A DNA stretch of 34,183 bases from Vibrio sp. Hep-1b-8 (GTDB lineage Bacteria > Pseudomonadota > Gammaproteobacteria > Enterobacterales > Vibrionaceae), in NCBI RefSeq assembly GCF_006124995.1, contig NZ_QEWN01000021.1, forward strand, positions 1 through 34,183, read 5' to 3'. Under the pieces are notes generated by a model, which was given only the letters and a program-made list of their open reading frames with translations, was not told where the DNA came from and made no database searches. Positions 1 to 8,137 of this stretch are shown piece by piece. A program made the translations under genes and the position numbers. Numbering within the stretch: the stretch's first letter is position 1; each line of letters opens with the position of its first letter.

Positions 1-291
1 ATCTTAGATGGTGCGGGATATCACCGCAGTGACTTAGTCAAAGATGCAGCGTTTGTCCTAAATATCGAACTACATTATCTTCCACCTTACAGTCCAAACC
101 TCAACCCAATTGAGCGGCTTTGGAAGGTAATGAACGAGCAGTCGAGGAATAACGTTTACTTCAAAAATAAACGAGACTTCAAGGAAGCCATCGATCAATT
201 TTTTACTGTGACTCTTCCAGAGATCGCAGGTTCACTGACGTCTCGAATCAATGATAATTTTCAGGTACTCAAGCCTGCATTTTCAAGTTGA
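1..291 (+). CDS. IS630-family transposase, 3' part only
   Basis: The reading frame is open from base 1 and gives about 96 residues of the C-terminal DDE catalytic half of an IS630/Tc1-type transposase. It contains LDGAGYHRS (region of the second Asp) and the signature HYLPPYSPNLNPIERLWK, whose Glu is the third catalytic acid. It ends with the TGA at 289-291, close to the element end, as is usual for this family. The N-terminal part lies outside the window. The element ends at about 300 and interrupts an IS200-type transposase gene. Family assignment is firm; the exact IS name cannot be given. Confidence 0.93.
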   Translation: MLDGAGYHRSDLVKDAAFVLNIELHYLPPYSPNLNPIERLWKVMNEQSRNNVYFKNKRDFKEAIDQFFTVTLPEIAGSLTSRINDNFQVLKPAFSS

Positions 292-300
292 TTGGGTATA
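277..300 (+). repeat. Right terminal inverted repeat of the IS630 element, with TA target
   Basis: Read on the minus strand from 300, this end begins TATACCC, then seven unmatched bases, then TTGAAAATGC. The left end of the IS630 copy at 34058-34081 reads TATACCC, seven unmatched bases, TTGAAGATGC. The shared spacing and bases mark a terminal repeat. The outer TA fits the TA target duplication known for IS630/Tc1 elements. Confidence 0.7.
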
Positions 301-599
301 ATCAACTTGGATGTGAAGTAGTAGAGTTAAACATACAAGTTGACCACGTGCATTTAGTAGTAAAGATTCCACCAAAGCTATCGATATCCAAGTTGATGGG
401 GGTATTGAAAGGCAAAATAGCCTTAAAGCTATTTAGTAAGTTTCCTCATCTTAGGAAGAACAGGCTTTGGGGTAATCACTTTTGGCAAAGAGGCTATTTT
501 GTCGATAGTGTTGGAATCAATGAAGAAATCATACGCCGATATGTAAGACATCAAGAGAAGCAAGAGCGAGTAGAGCAGCACCAGTTGGCGTTGGATTAA
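301..599 (+). pseudogene. IS200-type transposase TnpA, 5' end missing
   Basis: About 100 C-terminal residues of a Y1 (HUH) transposase of the IS200/IS605 family. The HUH motif is visible in VDHVHLVV. The segment RGYFVDSVG and then IRRYVRHQEK follow, where the Tyr of RRY is in the position of the catalytic tyrosine. Usual TnpA length is about 140-150 aa, so roughly 45 N-terminal residues are absent. The break is exactly where the IS630 element ends, so insertion is the likely cause and the front half should lie beyond the other IS630 end. The frame can be read from a TTG at 288 inside IS630, but this is unlikely to give an active protein. Confidence 0.88.
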
Positions 600-605
600 A
601 CAAAG

Positions 606-652
606 GCCCCCTTTTAGGGGGCTCACACAAAGCCACCTTCTTTAGAAGGTGG
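606..652 (+). repeat. Two hairpins at the right end of the IS200 remnant
   Basis: The first hairpin has stem GCCCCC (606-611) with GGGGGC (617-622). The second has a 9-bp stem CCACCTTCT (633-641) with AGAAGGTGG (644-652) and a two-base loop. Sub-terminal hairpins just after tnpA are the structures recognised by IS200/IS605 TnpA, so this probably marks the right end of the element near 655-660. The first hairpin may also end tnpA transcription. Confidence 0.65.
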
Positions 653-709
653 TAATTTACTTGCTACTTGCAAAAAAATTGTAACTTTGTATTATTTGCA
701 TCCAGTAGT

Positions 710-729
710 ACAAATGATAATAATTAGCA
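710..729 (+). promoter_or_regulatory. Fur box in front of the imelysin gene
   Basis: TGATAAT-A-ATTAGCA at 715-729 matches the 7-1-7 Fur consensus TGATAATNATTATCA at 13 of 14 fixed positions. A possible -35 TTGCAT (696-701) with a 17-bp spacer puts the -10 AATAAT at 719-724, inside the box, which would let Fur-Fe block the promoter. Confidence 0.75.
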
Positions 730-775
730 CTAGCAATAAAGAATAATTATTAAGCTCAACAAGGATGCTTTTCAA

Positions 776-2038
776 ATGAATGTAAAATCTCTATTGGCTC
801 AATCAGTCGCAGCGTCGTTACTGATGGCAAGTGGCTCAGTATTCGCAGCAAATGTAACCAAAGAACAAGTTGTTGAGCACTATGCTGACGTTGCTCATGC
901 TGTGTTTGCCGATTCACTGACTACAGCGCAATCGCTAGAGAAGTCGATCGAAGTCTTTCTGGCTAACCCAACGGCCGAAAAATTCCAGCAAGTAAAACAA
1001 GCTTGGCTTGAGTCTCGCGTTCCATACCAACAGTCTGAAGTTTTCCGTTTTGGTAACGCTGTTGTCGATGATTGGGAAGGTCAGCTAAATGCGTGGCCGC
1101 TGGATGAGGGCCTCATTGACTACGTATCACCTGAATACCAATACGAACTGGGTAATGAAGGCGCAAATGCCAACATCGTTGCTAATAAGCAGCTAACGAT
1201 CGGTGCAACAAGGTTAGATGTAGCGAAAATTACACCAGAGCTGATTGCTGATCTAAACGAAGTCGGTGGTTCGGAAGCGAACGTCGCATCTGGTTACCAT
1301 GCGATTGAGTTCCTTCTTTGGGGGCAAGATTTAAACGGAACTAATGCAGGAGCAGGTGCGCGTGCATACACAGATTTTGTGGTCGGTGAAAACTGTACCA
1401 ACGGCAACTGTGAACGTCGTGGTGACTATCTAAAAGCCGCCGCTGAGTTACTCGTTCAGGACTTAGAGTGGATGGAAAATCAGTGGTCAGCGGATGTTAA
1501 AGGCAACTATCGTGAAGAGTTGATCAACGATTCCGCAGATAAAGGGTTGCGTAAAATGTTGTTTGGTATGGGGTCACTTTCTCTTGGCGAATTGGCTGGT
1601 GAGCGTATGAAAGTTGCTCTAGAAGCCAACTCAACGGAAGATGAGCACGACTGTTTCTCGGACAATACGCACAATTCACACTACTACAATGAGCAAGGCA
1701 TCTACAACGTCTACACTGGCACATACCAGCGTCAAGACGGTACATTGTTAGCTGGTCCTAGTATTCACGAACTTGTTGCTCAGAAAGACAAACAGGCAGC
1801 CAAAGAGATTCAAAAGCAATTTGATGTCACTCGTGCACAAGTGGGTCAGTTAGTGACTTCTGCTGAAAAGAACAACCAGTTCTTTGACCAGTTGATTGCT
1901 GCTGGTAACACGCAAGGTAACGCATTGGTCAATGAAACCATCATGTCGCTAGTGACGCAGACAGCTCAAATTGAACGAGCGGCAAAAATTGTCGGTATCA
2001 CGAGTTTGAATCCAGACACCGCAGATCACGAGTTTTAA
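776..2038 (+). CDS. Imelysin family protein (M75, iron-regulated protein A type)
   Basis: A 420-aa exported protein. A Sec signal peptide (about residues 1-24, ending SGSVFA) precedes an imelysin (M75) domain. The family motif GxHxxE is present as GYHAIEF with H175 and E178, and a second helical half follows (about 290-410). Imelysin-like proteins are periplasmic or outer-membrane-attached and are linked to iron uptake; the protease activity once proposed for M75 is doubtful. AAGGA at 761-765 precedes the ATG. It is the first gene of a four-gene set (imelysin, di-haem DUF1111, second imelysin, DUF1513) like the Pseudomonas icmP cluster and the V. cholerae VC1264-1267 region. The Fur box upstream implies induction under iron limitation. 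A terminator follows, but the next gene has its own Fur box. Confidence 0.93.
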   Translation: MNVKSLLAQSVAASLLMASGSVFAANVTKEQVVEHYADVAHAVFADSLTTAQSLEKSIEVFLANPTAEKFQQVKQAWLESRVPYQQSEVFRFGNAVVDDWEGQLNAWPLDEGLIDYVSPEYQYELGNEGANANIVANKQLTIGATRLDVAKITPELIADLNEVGGSEANVASGYHAIEFLLWGQDLNGTNAGAGARAYTDFVVGENCTNGNCERRGDYLKAAAELLVQDLEWMENQWSADVKGNYREELINDSADKGLRKMLFGMGSLSLGELAGERMKVALEANSTEDEHDCFSDNTHNSHYYNEQGIYNVYTGTYQRQDGTLLAGPSIHELVAQKDKQAAKEIQKQFDVTRAQVGQLVTSAEKNNQFFDQLIAAGNTQGNALVNETIMSLVTQTAQIERAAKIVGITSLNPDTADHEF

Positions 2039-2060
2039 TCGCTCGATGACTTAAACCGAA

Positions 2061-2080
2061 GGGCTCATTAGAGCCCTTTT
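2061..2080 (+). terminator. Intrinsic terminator after the imelysin gene
   Basis: Stem GGGCTC (2061-2066), loop ATTA, stem GAGCCC (2071-2076), then TTTT and a further T-run at 2085-2090. It probably makes the first gene the most abundant transcript, with partial readthrough into the rest. Confidence 0.8.
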
Positions 2081-2104
2081 GCCGTTTTTTATCTAATGTG
2101 TTTT

Positions 2105-2119
2105 TGAGAATTATTCCCA
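2105..2119 (+). promoter_or_regulatory. Second Fur box, before the DUF1111 gene
   Basis: TGAGAAT-T-ATTCCCA matches the 7-1-7 Fur consensus at 12 of 14 positions and its two halves are near-perfect inverted copies (6 of 7). It lies between the terminator and the next gene, so the three downstream genes seem to have a separate iron-controlled promoter. Confidence 0.6.
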
Positions 2120-2160
2120 TTTAATCTGTGCGGTTATAGCGCCTTATGAGAGCTATCAGA

Positions 2161-3555
2161 ATGAAGTTGTACTTGAAACCAGTTTTAACCTGTTTGCTAA
2201 TGCTTAGCACCTCCATGTCATCCTTTGCTTATGATGTCACGTCGGGAGGCAAAACAACGGTCGAGAAAGAAGGCCCCAATGCGTTCTCGCTGCCAGCGGG
2301 CAATTTGCCTATGTCAAAACGTCTGGACTTTAGTGTCGGAAACAGTTTTTTCCGTAACCCTTGGGTTCAGGCTCCAGCGTCTACCGATGCACGTGATGGG
2401 TTAGGGCCGCTGTTTAATACAAATGGGTGCCAAAACTGTCACATTAAAGATGGGCGAGGTCATCCGCCAGAGGCCAATGATCTTCACGCGGTCTCGATGT
2501 TGGTGCGATTAAGTATTCCGCCAATGACTGCTGAGCAGAAAAAGGCGTATATCAAAGATGGCACTATTCCAGAGCCAACTTATGGTGGTCAACTACAAGA
2601 CTTTGCTCTGCAAGATCAAACGGTGGAAGGCCAAATAAGAATTACATACCAAGAGGTTCCGGTGACTTTTGCTGACGGAACACGCGTGTCATTGCGCAAA
2701 CCGAATTTATCGATTGTTGAGTTGGGTTACGGAGAGATGCACCCACAAACGCAAATGTCTGCTCGTGTTGCGCCGCCAATGATAGGTCTTGGATTGCTAG
2801 AAAGTATTCCTGCTGCAACACTAAAAGCATGGGCAGATGAGCAAGACAAGGACGGAGATGGTATCTCAGGAAAACTGAATATCGTCTGGGACGTTCGTGG
2901 CAATGATTTTGCTATCGGTCGATTTGGCTGGAAAGCGGGACAGCCGAACTTAATGCAGCAGAATGCTGCGGCTTTTAACGGCGACGTGGGTCTAACTAGC
3001 TCGCTATTTCCAAATGAGAACTGTACTGCTAAGCAGACACTTTGTCGCGAGTTACCTAACGGTGGTTCACCTGAGGTCAGTGATAACATTCTTGATTTCG
3101 TAGAGTTCTATTCACAGCACTTAGCGGTCCCAGCAAGACGTAATATCAACAAGCCGGAAGTTAAATTAGGGCAACAATTGTTTGCAAAAGTGGGTTGTGA
3201 AAGCTGTCATAAAACCAATGTAAAGACGGCAACACGCGAAGAACTGCCATCGTTGTCTAACCAAACCATTCACCCATACACTGACATGTTACTGCATGAT
3301 ATGGGGCCAGGGCTTGCTGACAATCGCCCAGAATATCTGGCGAATGGGCAGGAGTGGAGAACACAACCTCTATGGGGTATTGGTTATACCAAAGAAGTCA
3401 ATGGCCACACTTATTTTCTGCATGACGGACGTGCACGTAACCTGATGGAAGCAGTACTGTGGCATGGCGGAGAAGCTGAAGCCGCAAAACAGAAGGTGTT
3501 GCAGTTTAATCAGACAGAACGAGATGCACTGATTGCATTTCTTAACTCGCTATAG
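2161..3555 (+). CDS. Di-haem oxidoreductase, DUF1111 family (thiol oxidoreductase-like)
   Basis: A periplasmic c-type cytochrome related to di-haem peroxidases. A signal peptide (about 1-23, ending SSFA) is followed by two CxxCH haem sites, CQNCH (C90, C93, H94) and CESCH (C346, C349, H350), with the usual wide spacing. The DUF1111 features DGRGHPP and FLHDGRARNLMEAVLWHGGEA are seen, the latter in the C-terminal region. The ATG at 2161 is chosen because GAG/AGAG at 2148-2152 lies at fair spacing and the signal peptide then starts normally; an in-frame ATG at 2146 would add five residues. It sits between two imelysin genes. In the conserved cluster it is thought to take part in iron-related redox chemistry, but the substrate is unknown. 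The next gene starts 9 bases later. Confidence 0.9.
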   Translation: MKLYLKPVLTCLLMLSTSMSSFAYDVTSGGKTTVEKEGPNAFSLPAGNLPMSKRLDFSVGNSFFRNPWVQAPASTDARDGLGPLFNTNGCQNCHIKDGRGHPPEANDLHAVSMLVRLSIPPMTAEQKKAYIKDGTIPEPTYGGQLQDFALQDQTVEGQIRITYQEVPVTFADGTRVSLRKPNLSIVELGYGEMHPQTQMSARVAPPMIGLGLLESIPAATLKAWADEQDKDGDGISGKLNIVWDVRGNDFAIGRFGWKAGQPNLMQQNAAAFNGDVGLTSSLFPNENCTAKQTLCRELPNGGSPEVSDNILDFVEFYSQHLAVPARRNINKPEVKLGQQLFAKVGCESCHKTNVKTATREELPSLSNQTIHPYTDMLLHDMGPGLADNRPEYLANGQEWRTQPLWGIGYTKEVNGHTYFLHDGRARNLMEAVLWHGGEAEAAKQKVLQFNQTERDALIAFLNSL

Positions 3556-3564
3556 GAATTACCG

Positions 3565-4596
3565 ATGAACTATACCAAGCTTGTTTTAGCCTCATCATTT
3601 TCGTTGTCACTCTTGGGGTGCCAAAGTATTGGAAATGATGCAAATCAGCCTCAACTGACTGATCACTATAGTCAGGCCGTTTATCAAGTCGAGTTTATGT
3701 CTGCGCAGAAGTTTAGAACAGAGGCCGATAAGCTCACTGACTCGATATCAAGCTATTGTGCTTCGACCACAGATATTGAAGCAGTCAAATCTCAATGGCA
3801 TCAGACTATGCTGAGTTGGATGGCGCTCCAAGGACAAGAGCGTGGCCCAGAAGCGGCTTTGGCCCAAAGCTGGAACGTACAGTTTTGGCCCGACAAAAAA
3901 AATACCACTGGGCTTAAAATGAGTGCATTGATTAAGCAGCCTAATGCTTGGTCAGCGCAAGCGATTGCGCTTCAGAGTGTTACCGTTCAGGGACTAGGTT
4001 CAGTCGAATGGTTAGTGTTTGATCAAGCCTCTGATTTGAAGGGGAATCCTCGAACTTGTCAGACCGCGACGTCGATTGCAGAAAATCTTCAAAGTAATGC
4101 CAATAAAATTGCTGACGCATGGACGTTGAACCCATGGGTTGAGCTTAACGAGCAGCAATGGCAATCAGAGTATATTGCGCTGCTGTCTAACCAGCTCGAA
4201 TACAGCATGAAAAAAATGAGCCGCCCGCTGGCGAATTTTGGTCAACCTCGCCCATATTTTTCAGAGTCTTGGCGCTCTAAAACATCGATGCAAAACCTTC
4301 GTGCCAATATAGTAGCGATAGAAAAACTCTATTTTTCCGAGGGCAATGGACTGGATGCCATACTGCGTCAGCAAGACAAATCGGATCTTGCCGATCGAGT
4401 GGCTAATCAGTTTGCAATGACCATTGAGACTTGGCCAACGGACATGAGCTTGTTCGATATGTTGCAAACCAAGCAAGGCTACCAAAACGCCTACTCTCAA
4501 TACAATAAACTAGAGCAATTGCAATATCTGATTCATGAAGAAGTCGCGATTGAACTAGGCGTAATTATAGGATTCAACGCAACTGATGGTGACTGA
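3565..4596 (+). CDS. Imelysin-like lipoprotein lacking the motif histidine
   Basis: A 343-aa protein with a lipoprotein signal (lipobox LLGC, Cys19) and an imelysin fold. Where the first imelysin of this cluster has GYHAIEF, this one has GLGSVEW (G143 to W149): the Glu (E148) is kept but the His is replaced by Gly145. Known clusters of this type also carry a second, divergent imelysin, so this may be a structural or binding partner rather than a metal-binding copy. It begins 9 bases after the di-haem gene and its end overlaps the DUF1513 start by 11 bases, which suggests translational coupling. Family confidence is good; function is inferred. Confidence 0.85.
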   Translation: MNYTKLVLASSFSLSLLGCQSIGNDANQPQLTDHYSQAVYQVEFMSAQKFRTEADKLTDSISSYCASTTDIEAVKSQWHQTMLSWMALQGQERGPEAALAQSWNVQFWPDKKNTTGLKMSALIKQPNAWSAQAIALQSVTVQGLGSVEWLVFDQASDLKGNPRTCQTATSIAENLQSNANKIADAWTLNPWVELNEQQWQSEYIALLSNQLEYSMKKMSRPLANFGQPRPYFSESWRSKTSMQNLRANIVAIEKLYFSEGNGLDAILRQQDKSDLADRVANQFAMTIETWPTDMSLFDMLQTKQGYQNAYSQYNKLEQLQYLIHEEVAIELGVIIGFNATDGD

Positions 4597-5665
4597 TAGT
4601 ACTCGTCGTAAATTGCTAAAGGCGGCTCTATTTGCAGCGGCTTATCCGCTTGTTGGATGTGTTTCTACCAAACCGAAAATGAAGCAACCCTCTCTGGTTG
4701 GGTGCGCAATTGCAGGTCGAGATCGTTACAGTGCAGTGGTTGCAGATTCATATGGTATGCCAATCCACTCAGTATCCCTCCCGCAAAGAGGGCACGGTGT
4801 CGCCACTTTAGCGCAACTGAATCACGCCGTGGCCTTTGGACGTCGGCCAGGGACCTTCTTTCAGGTGTTTGACTTTCAGACCGGTGATGTGATCAAACTG
4901 AGAGCTGCGGACAGCAACCGTCATTATTACGGACATGGTGTCTACTCAAATGACGGGCAGTGGTTATATGCCACTGAAGGTGAGCGTGGTACCAGCCGAG
5001 GCATTATTGGTATTTATGATGTTGCTGCAGGTTACAAAAAAGTCGCTGAGTTTAGCGGGTTTGGCGTCGGCCCTCATGAAGTGATCGTGATGCCAAATGA
5101 TATCTTGGTTATCGGTGTCGGCGGGGTGCACACTAATGGGCGTGAGCCGCTCAACTTGGCTACAATGATGCCGAGTCTGAGTTACTTAAATCACAATGGC
5201 GAGCTTATTGAGCAAGTGGGACTGAGCGACCACAAACTCAGTATCCGACATTTGGCCCACGATGGTTCAGACACGGTACTGTGTGGGCAGCAGTACCGAG
5301 GTGAGGCGGATGAATATCCTTCGCTGTTGGCTATGCATAAAGTGGGAGGAGAGCTTGTGCCGTTACAAGCAGAGCCTGAGCAGTGGGCTCGCTTTGATCA
5401 TTACATTGCGAGTATCGCGGCAACGCAAGAGTGGATTTTAGCGACTTCTCCTCGCGGCAACTGCTACGGCATCTGGTCGAAAGAGACGCACCAGCTGGTT
5501 GAGTTGGCTCCACTGCCTGATGCCTCTGGAGTCGTCGTTGAAAGTGATCAGTTTAAAGTGAGCTCAGGTAGCGGTGGTGTGATTAGCCAGTCCGCGCCAG
5601 GCGCTAAGGAGATCGTGCAATCTGGTGTGCAGTGGGACAACCATTGGGCGAAACTGAGCGGCTAA
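4586..5665 (+). CDS. DUF1513 family protein, Tat-type lipoprotein
   Basis: A 359-aa protein. Its N-terminus has a twin-arginine motif (TRRKLLKAA, Arg7-Arg8) followed by a lipobox-like LVGC (Cys25), suggesting Tat export as a lipoprotein. The body has short repeating strands with HGVYSNDGQWLYATE and GVGPHEV, consistent with the beta-propeller-like DUF1513 fold. It is the last gene of the imelysin/di-haem cluster and overlaps the previous gene by 11 bases. Tat export implies folding, perhaps with a cofactor, before transport, which fits a metal-related role. The biochemical function is unknown. No strong terminator was seen directly after it. Confidence 0.85.
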   Translation: MVTDSTRRKLLKAALFAAAYPLVGCVSTKPKMKQPSLVGCAIAGRDRYSAVVADSYGMPIHSVSLPQRGHGVATLAQLNHAVAFGRRPGTFFQVFDFQTGDVIKLRAADSNRHYYGHGVYSNDGQWLYATEGERGTSRGIIGIYDVAAGYKKVAEFSGFGVGPHEVIVMPNDILVIGVGGVHTNGREPLNLATMMPSLSYLNHNGELIEQVGLSDHKLSIRHLAHDGSDTVLCGQQYRGEADEYPSLLAMHKVGGELVPLQAEPEQWARFDHYIASIAATQEWILATSPRGNCYGIWSKETHQLVELAPLPDASGVVVESDQFKVSSGSGGVISQSAPGAKEIVQSGVQWDNHWAKLSG

Positions 5666-5728
5666 TTTCTGAAAAACTTAGACACTCCCGTCAGTCTTAA
5701 AAACAAGTCATACCGAGCGCTTTCATCT

Positions 5729-5757
5729 CTGCCATACTTTACCTAAACGTATGGCAG
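5729..5757 (+). promoter_or_regulatory. Hairpin covering the ldtD ribosome-binding site
   Basis: CTGCCATAC (5729-5737) and GTATGGCAG (5749-5757) form a perfect 9-bp stem with an 11-base loop, extendable to 11 of 12 pairs. The 3' arm runs into the AGGGA at 5756-5760 that serves the ATG at 5768, so the closed hairpin would partly hide the ribosome site. There is no T-run, so it is not a terminator. Confidence 0.6.
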
Positions 5758-5767
5758 GGATGTGACA

Positions 5768-7321
5768 ATGCGAAGATGGGCTTATTGGTTGATATTATTG
5801 TGTCTGACTCCTTCAGCGGTGCTATCTGCCCCTTATTTTAATCAGATAGGATGGTTGAAGTCGGACAGTCAACTGCACCGATTGTTGCAATACCCTGCTG
5901 TGGTTGAAGATATTTACCGCAATAACAACGATCAGATGATCTGGTTCGATCTGCAACAAAGTAGCAAGTTAGAGTTTCAGCTAGAAGTCATCGATCTCGC
6001 TGGCTTTAGCGCGTTGTTTTCCCGTCAGCTAAGCTATTTGCAGTTTTACCGCAAGAGCAATCGCTGGTACGAGTATGACTTACTTGCGACCGATACCTTA
6101 CTGCTTTACATGAGTTATGCCGAAGTGGCGAAGACTCGTGGGCAAGACTGGTTCTTTGAACGCAAAATGACGCAACCTCTGCCTCTTCCTCCCAACAGTG
6201 CACTAATTGCTACCCACAGAGCGATTGGGCAGCAGCAACTGGGTGAGTTGATCGAAGCGTATACTCCTGACTCTTCAGGTTATCAGGATCTCGTTGACAC
6301 TTACCTGCATATGGTCAAATACCAAAAAATCGATACGCCAGTGTATCGACAGTCAGGTTTGGTTAAGGTTGGAGATAAGCTGGACAATCGGGATGTACTG
6401 CTTCAAAGGCTAGAAATAGTCGACGTTAACCTCTTGGATGTACGCAAGGACGTGAGTTGGTATGACCGTTCACTAGAAAATGCGGTGAAAGAGTTTCAGC
6501 GACTACATGGCTTAAAGGCAGACGGCATAATTGGTCCAGAAACCATTAAGTGGATTAACTTACCGATCGAGAAGCGGCTAGCCATTTTAGCGATTAACGC
6601 TGAGCGTATTCGTTACTGGCCAGCAGAACGAGACACGATTATCGTGGTCAATGTGCCGAGCTTCCAAATGAAATACTGGAATTCGGGACAAACGGTATTC
6701 GAATCAAAAGTAGTGGTGGGTAAAAAGGCTCGTCCAACACCCCTAATGATGACGAAGTTAGATTCCTTGATTCTCAATCCTACCTGGAATGTCCCTTGGA
6801 AAATCATGGTGGAAGATATTATCCCGAAAGTGCAGCAGGACAGGGATTATCTCGTCAATCATAATATCCAGATTATTCCCAAATGGGGCTCACAAGAAGT
6901 GATAGACCCAAACGATATTGACTGGGAGAACCTCAAGCCAGAGACGTTTCCTTATCGTATGACGCAGCTTTCAGGGCGCGCTAACGCGTTAGGCCTTTAT
7001 AAATTTAATACGCCTAATCGACGAGCGATATATCTGCACGATACACCAAGTAAAAACCTGTTTGCTGAAACACAACGAGCGTTTAGCTCAGGATGTATTC
7101 GAGTTGAGAACGCTGATGTGTTTGCGGATACCTTACTGCAAACACAGGGTTTAGTGATGGATGAACAAGCTCAACAGACACCGAGACCCAATCAGTCGAT
7201 CCCTCTCAAAAATCGTATACCAGTCCATATCATTTACCAAACGGCATGGTATGAGGAAGGCAATGTCCACTACAGGGAAGACATTTACCGCCTCGACAGA
7301 TTTAGTTACACAAAGGGATAA
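5768..7321 (+). CDS. ldtD: L,D-transpeptidase (YcbB/LdtD type)
   Basis: A 517-aa periplasmic enzyme that makes 3-3 cross-links between meso-diaminopimelate residues of peptidoglycan. A signal peptide (about 1-21, ending VLSA) precedes an N-terminal region, a peptidoglycan-binding domain (about 225-262, VKEFQRLHGLKADGIIGPET) and a YkuD catalytic domain. The catalytic motif is HDTPS (H424) with FSSGCIRV (nucleophile C443). Length and architecture match YcbB of E. coli (about 615 aa), though somewhat shorter. The ATG at 5768 has AGGGA seven bases upstream; a GTG at 5762 is also in frame. mepK and gloC follow in the E. coli order ycbB-ycbK-ycbL. Confidence 0.93.
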   Translation: MRRWAYWLILLCLTPSAVLSAPYFNQIGWLKSDSQLHRLLQYPAVVEDIYRNNNDQMIWFDLQQSSKLEFQLEVIDLAGFSALFSRQLSYLQFYRKSNRWYEYDLLATDTLLLYMSYAEVAKTRGQDWFFERKMTQPLPLPPNSALIATHRAIGQQQLGELIEAYTPDSSGYQDLVDTYLHMVKYQKIDTPVYRQSGLVKVGDKLDNRDVLLQRLEIVDVNLLDVRKDVSWYDRSLENAVKEFQRLHGLKADGIIGPETIKWINLPIEKRLAILAINAERIRYWPAERDTIIVVNVPSFQMKYWNSGQTVFESKVVVGKKARPTPLMMTKLDSLILNPTWNVPWKIMVEDIIPKVQQDRDYLVNHNIQIIPKWGSQEVIDPNDIDWENLKPETFPYRMTQLSGRANALGLYKFNTPNRRAIYLHDTPSKNLFAETQRAFSSGCIRVENADVFADTLLQTQGLVMDEQAQQTPRPNQSIPLKNRIPVHIIYQTAWYEEGNVHYREDIYRLDRFSYTKG

Positions 7322-7393
7322 ACTTGACCAAACCTTTACCGAGGCAATTCGAAACTATTTTTATCAATAGGTTCAACAATTAAGCAAAAAGAT

Positions 7394-7423
7394 CGTGCTC
7401 AAGTGCCACCTTGAGCACGTTTT
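7394..7423 (+). terminator. Intrinsic terminator after ldtD
   Basis: A perfect 10-bp stem CGTGCTCAAG (7394-7403) with CTTGAGCACG (7410-7419), loop TGCCAC, then TTTT. It separates ldtD from mepK, so these are not one simple operon. Confidence 0.88.
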
Positions 7424-7505
7424 ATGCATTTGCACTTCACAACAGAGTTAGGTAGTGTCACCAGTCGACACGTTAGAGCAACAATTATTGTGAAGGTATT
7501 TGAAA

Positions 7506-8048
7506 GTGGCATTATCCCGACGAGATTTTATTAAGCTGGCCGGAAGTGGTTTGGTAGTAGCGAGTTGTATTCCTAGTATCGCTTTGGCGAAATACCCAGA
7601 TCAACCTCGAACTCTTGCACTGACAAACCTCCATACACGAGAAGCGCTTGAAACATGTTACTTTGATGGTACCCGTTACGTTTCACGAGAACTTAACCGA
7701 CTGAATCACCTTTGCCGCGATTTTAGACGTGACGAAGTCTATCCAATGGATAAGAAACTGTTCGATCACATTAGCTTGATTCAGAAAGCGCTAAGTGTCG
7801 AAGCTGAAGTTCAGATTATCTCAGGCTACCGCTCTCCAGCGACGAATGAATCATTGCGCGGTAAGTCAAAGGGTGTGGCAAAGAAGAGCTATCATATGCT
7901 GGGTCAAGCGATAGATTTTCGTCTTGACGGTGTCAGTCTGAAGCGCGTGCGAGACGTTTCTAGAGAGCTACAACTTGGTGGCGTAGGTTACTATCCAAGT
8001 AGTAATTTTGTTCATATTGACACTGGTCCAGTTCGCTATTGGTCATAG
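7506..8048 (+). CDS. mepK: Murein DD-endopeptidase-like M15/DUF882 protein (YcbK/MepK type)
   Basis: A 180-aa exported zinc peptidase. A Tat signal is visible (SRRDFIKLAG followed by a hydrophobic stretch ending IALA). The catalytic domain has the M15-type metal ligands in SYHMLGQAIDF (H130, D137) and FVHIDTGPVRYW (H170). E. coli MepK cuts meso-DAP-meso-DAP (3-3) and also 4-3 cross-links, so it acts on the bonds LdtD makes; the gene pair is therefore functionally matched. Start choice: AAGG at 7493-7496 lies 9 bases before the GTG at 7506 but only 3 before an in-frame TTG at 7500, so the GTG is preferred. Confidence 0.9.
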   Translation: MALSRRDFIKLAGSGLVVASCIPSIALAKYPDQPRTLALTNLHTREALETCYFDGTRYVSRELNRLNHLCRDFRRDEVYPMDKKLFDHISLIQKALSVEAEVQIISGYRSPATNESLRGKSKGVAKKSYHMLGQAIDFRLDGVSLKRVRDVSRELQLGGVGYYPSSNFVHIDTGPVRYWS

Positions 8049-8137
8049 CTTTATCACTAGGGCGCGGGTCGAGTGTTGTCAAAGCGCTTGGCAAATGTCA
8101 TAGTTCAGCGAGTTAAGACGTTTATCAAGGTTTATTT

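Noticed and set aside
286..307. Perfect 8-bp inverted repeat (AGTTGATT and AATCAACT) at the IS630/IS200 boundary
   Set aside because: One arm lies in IS630 and the other in IS200 sequence, so it was created by the insertion and is probably chance.
7161..7370. 69-codon reading frame over the ldtD 3' end
   Set aside because: It is out of frame with ldtD, has no ribosome site and no recognisable protein.
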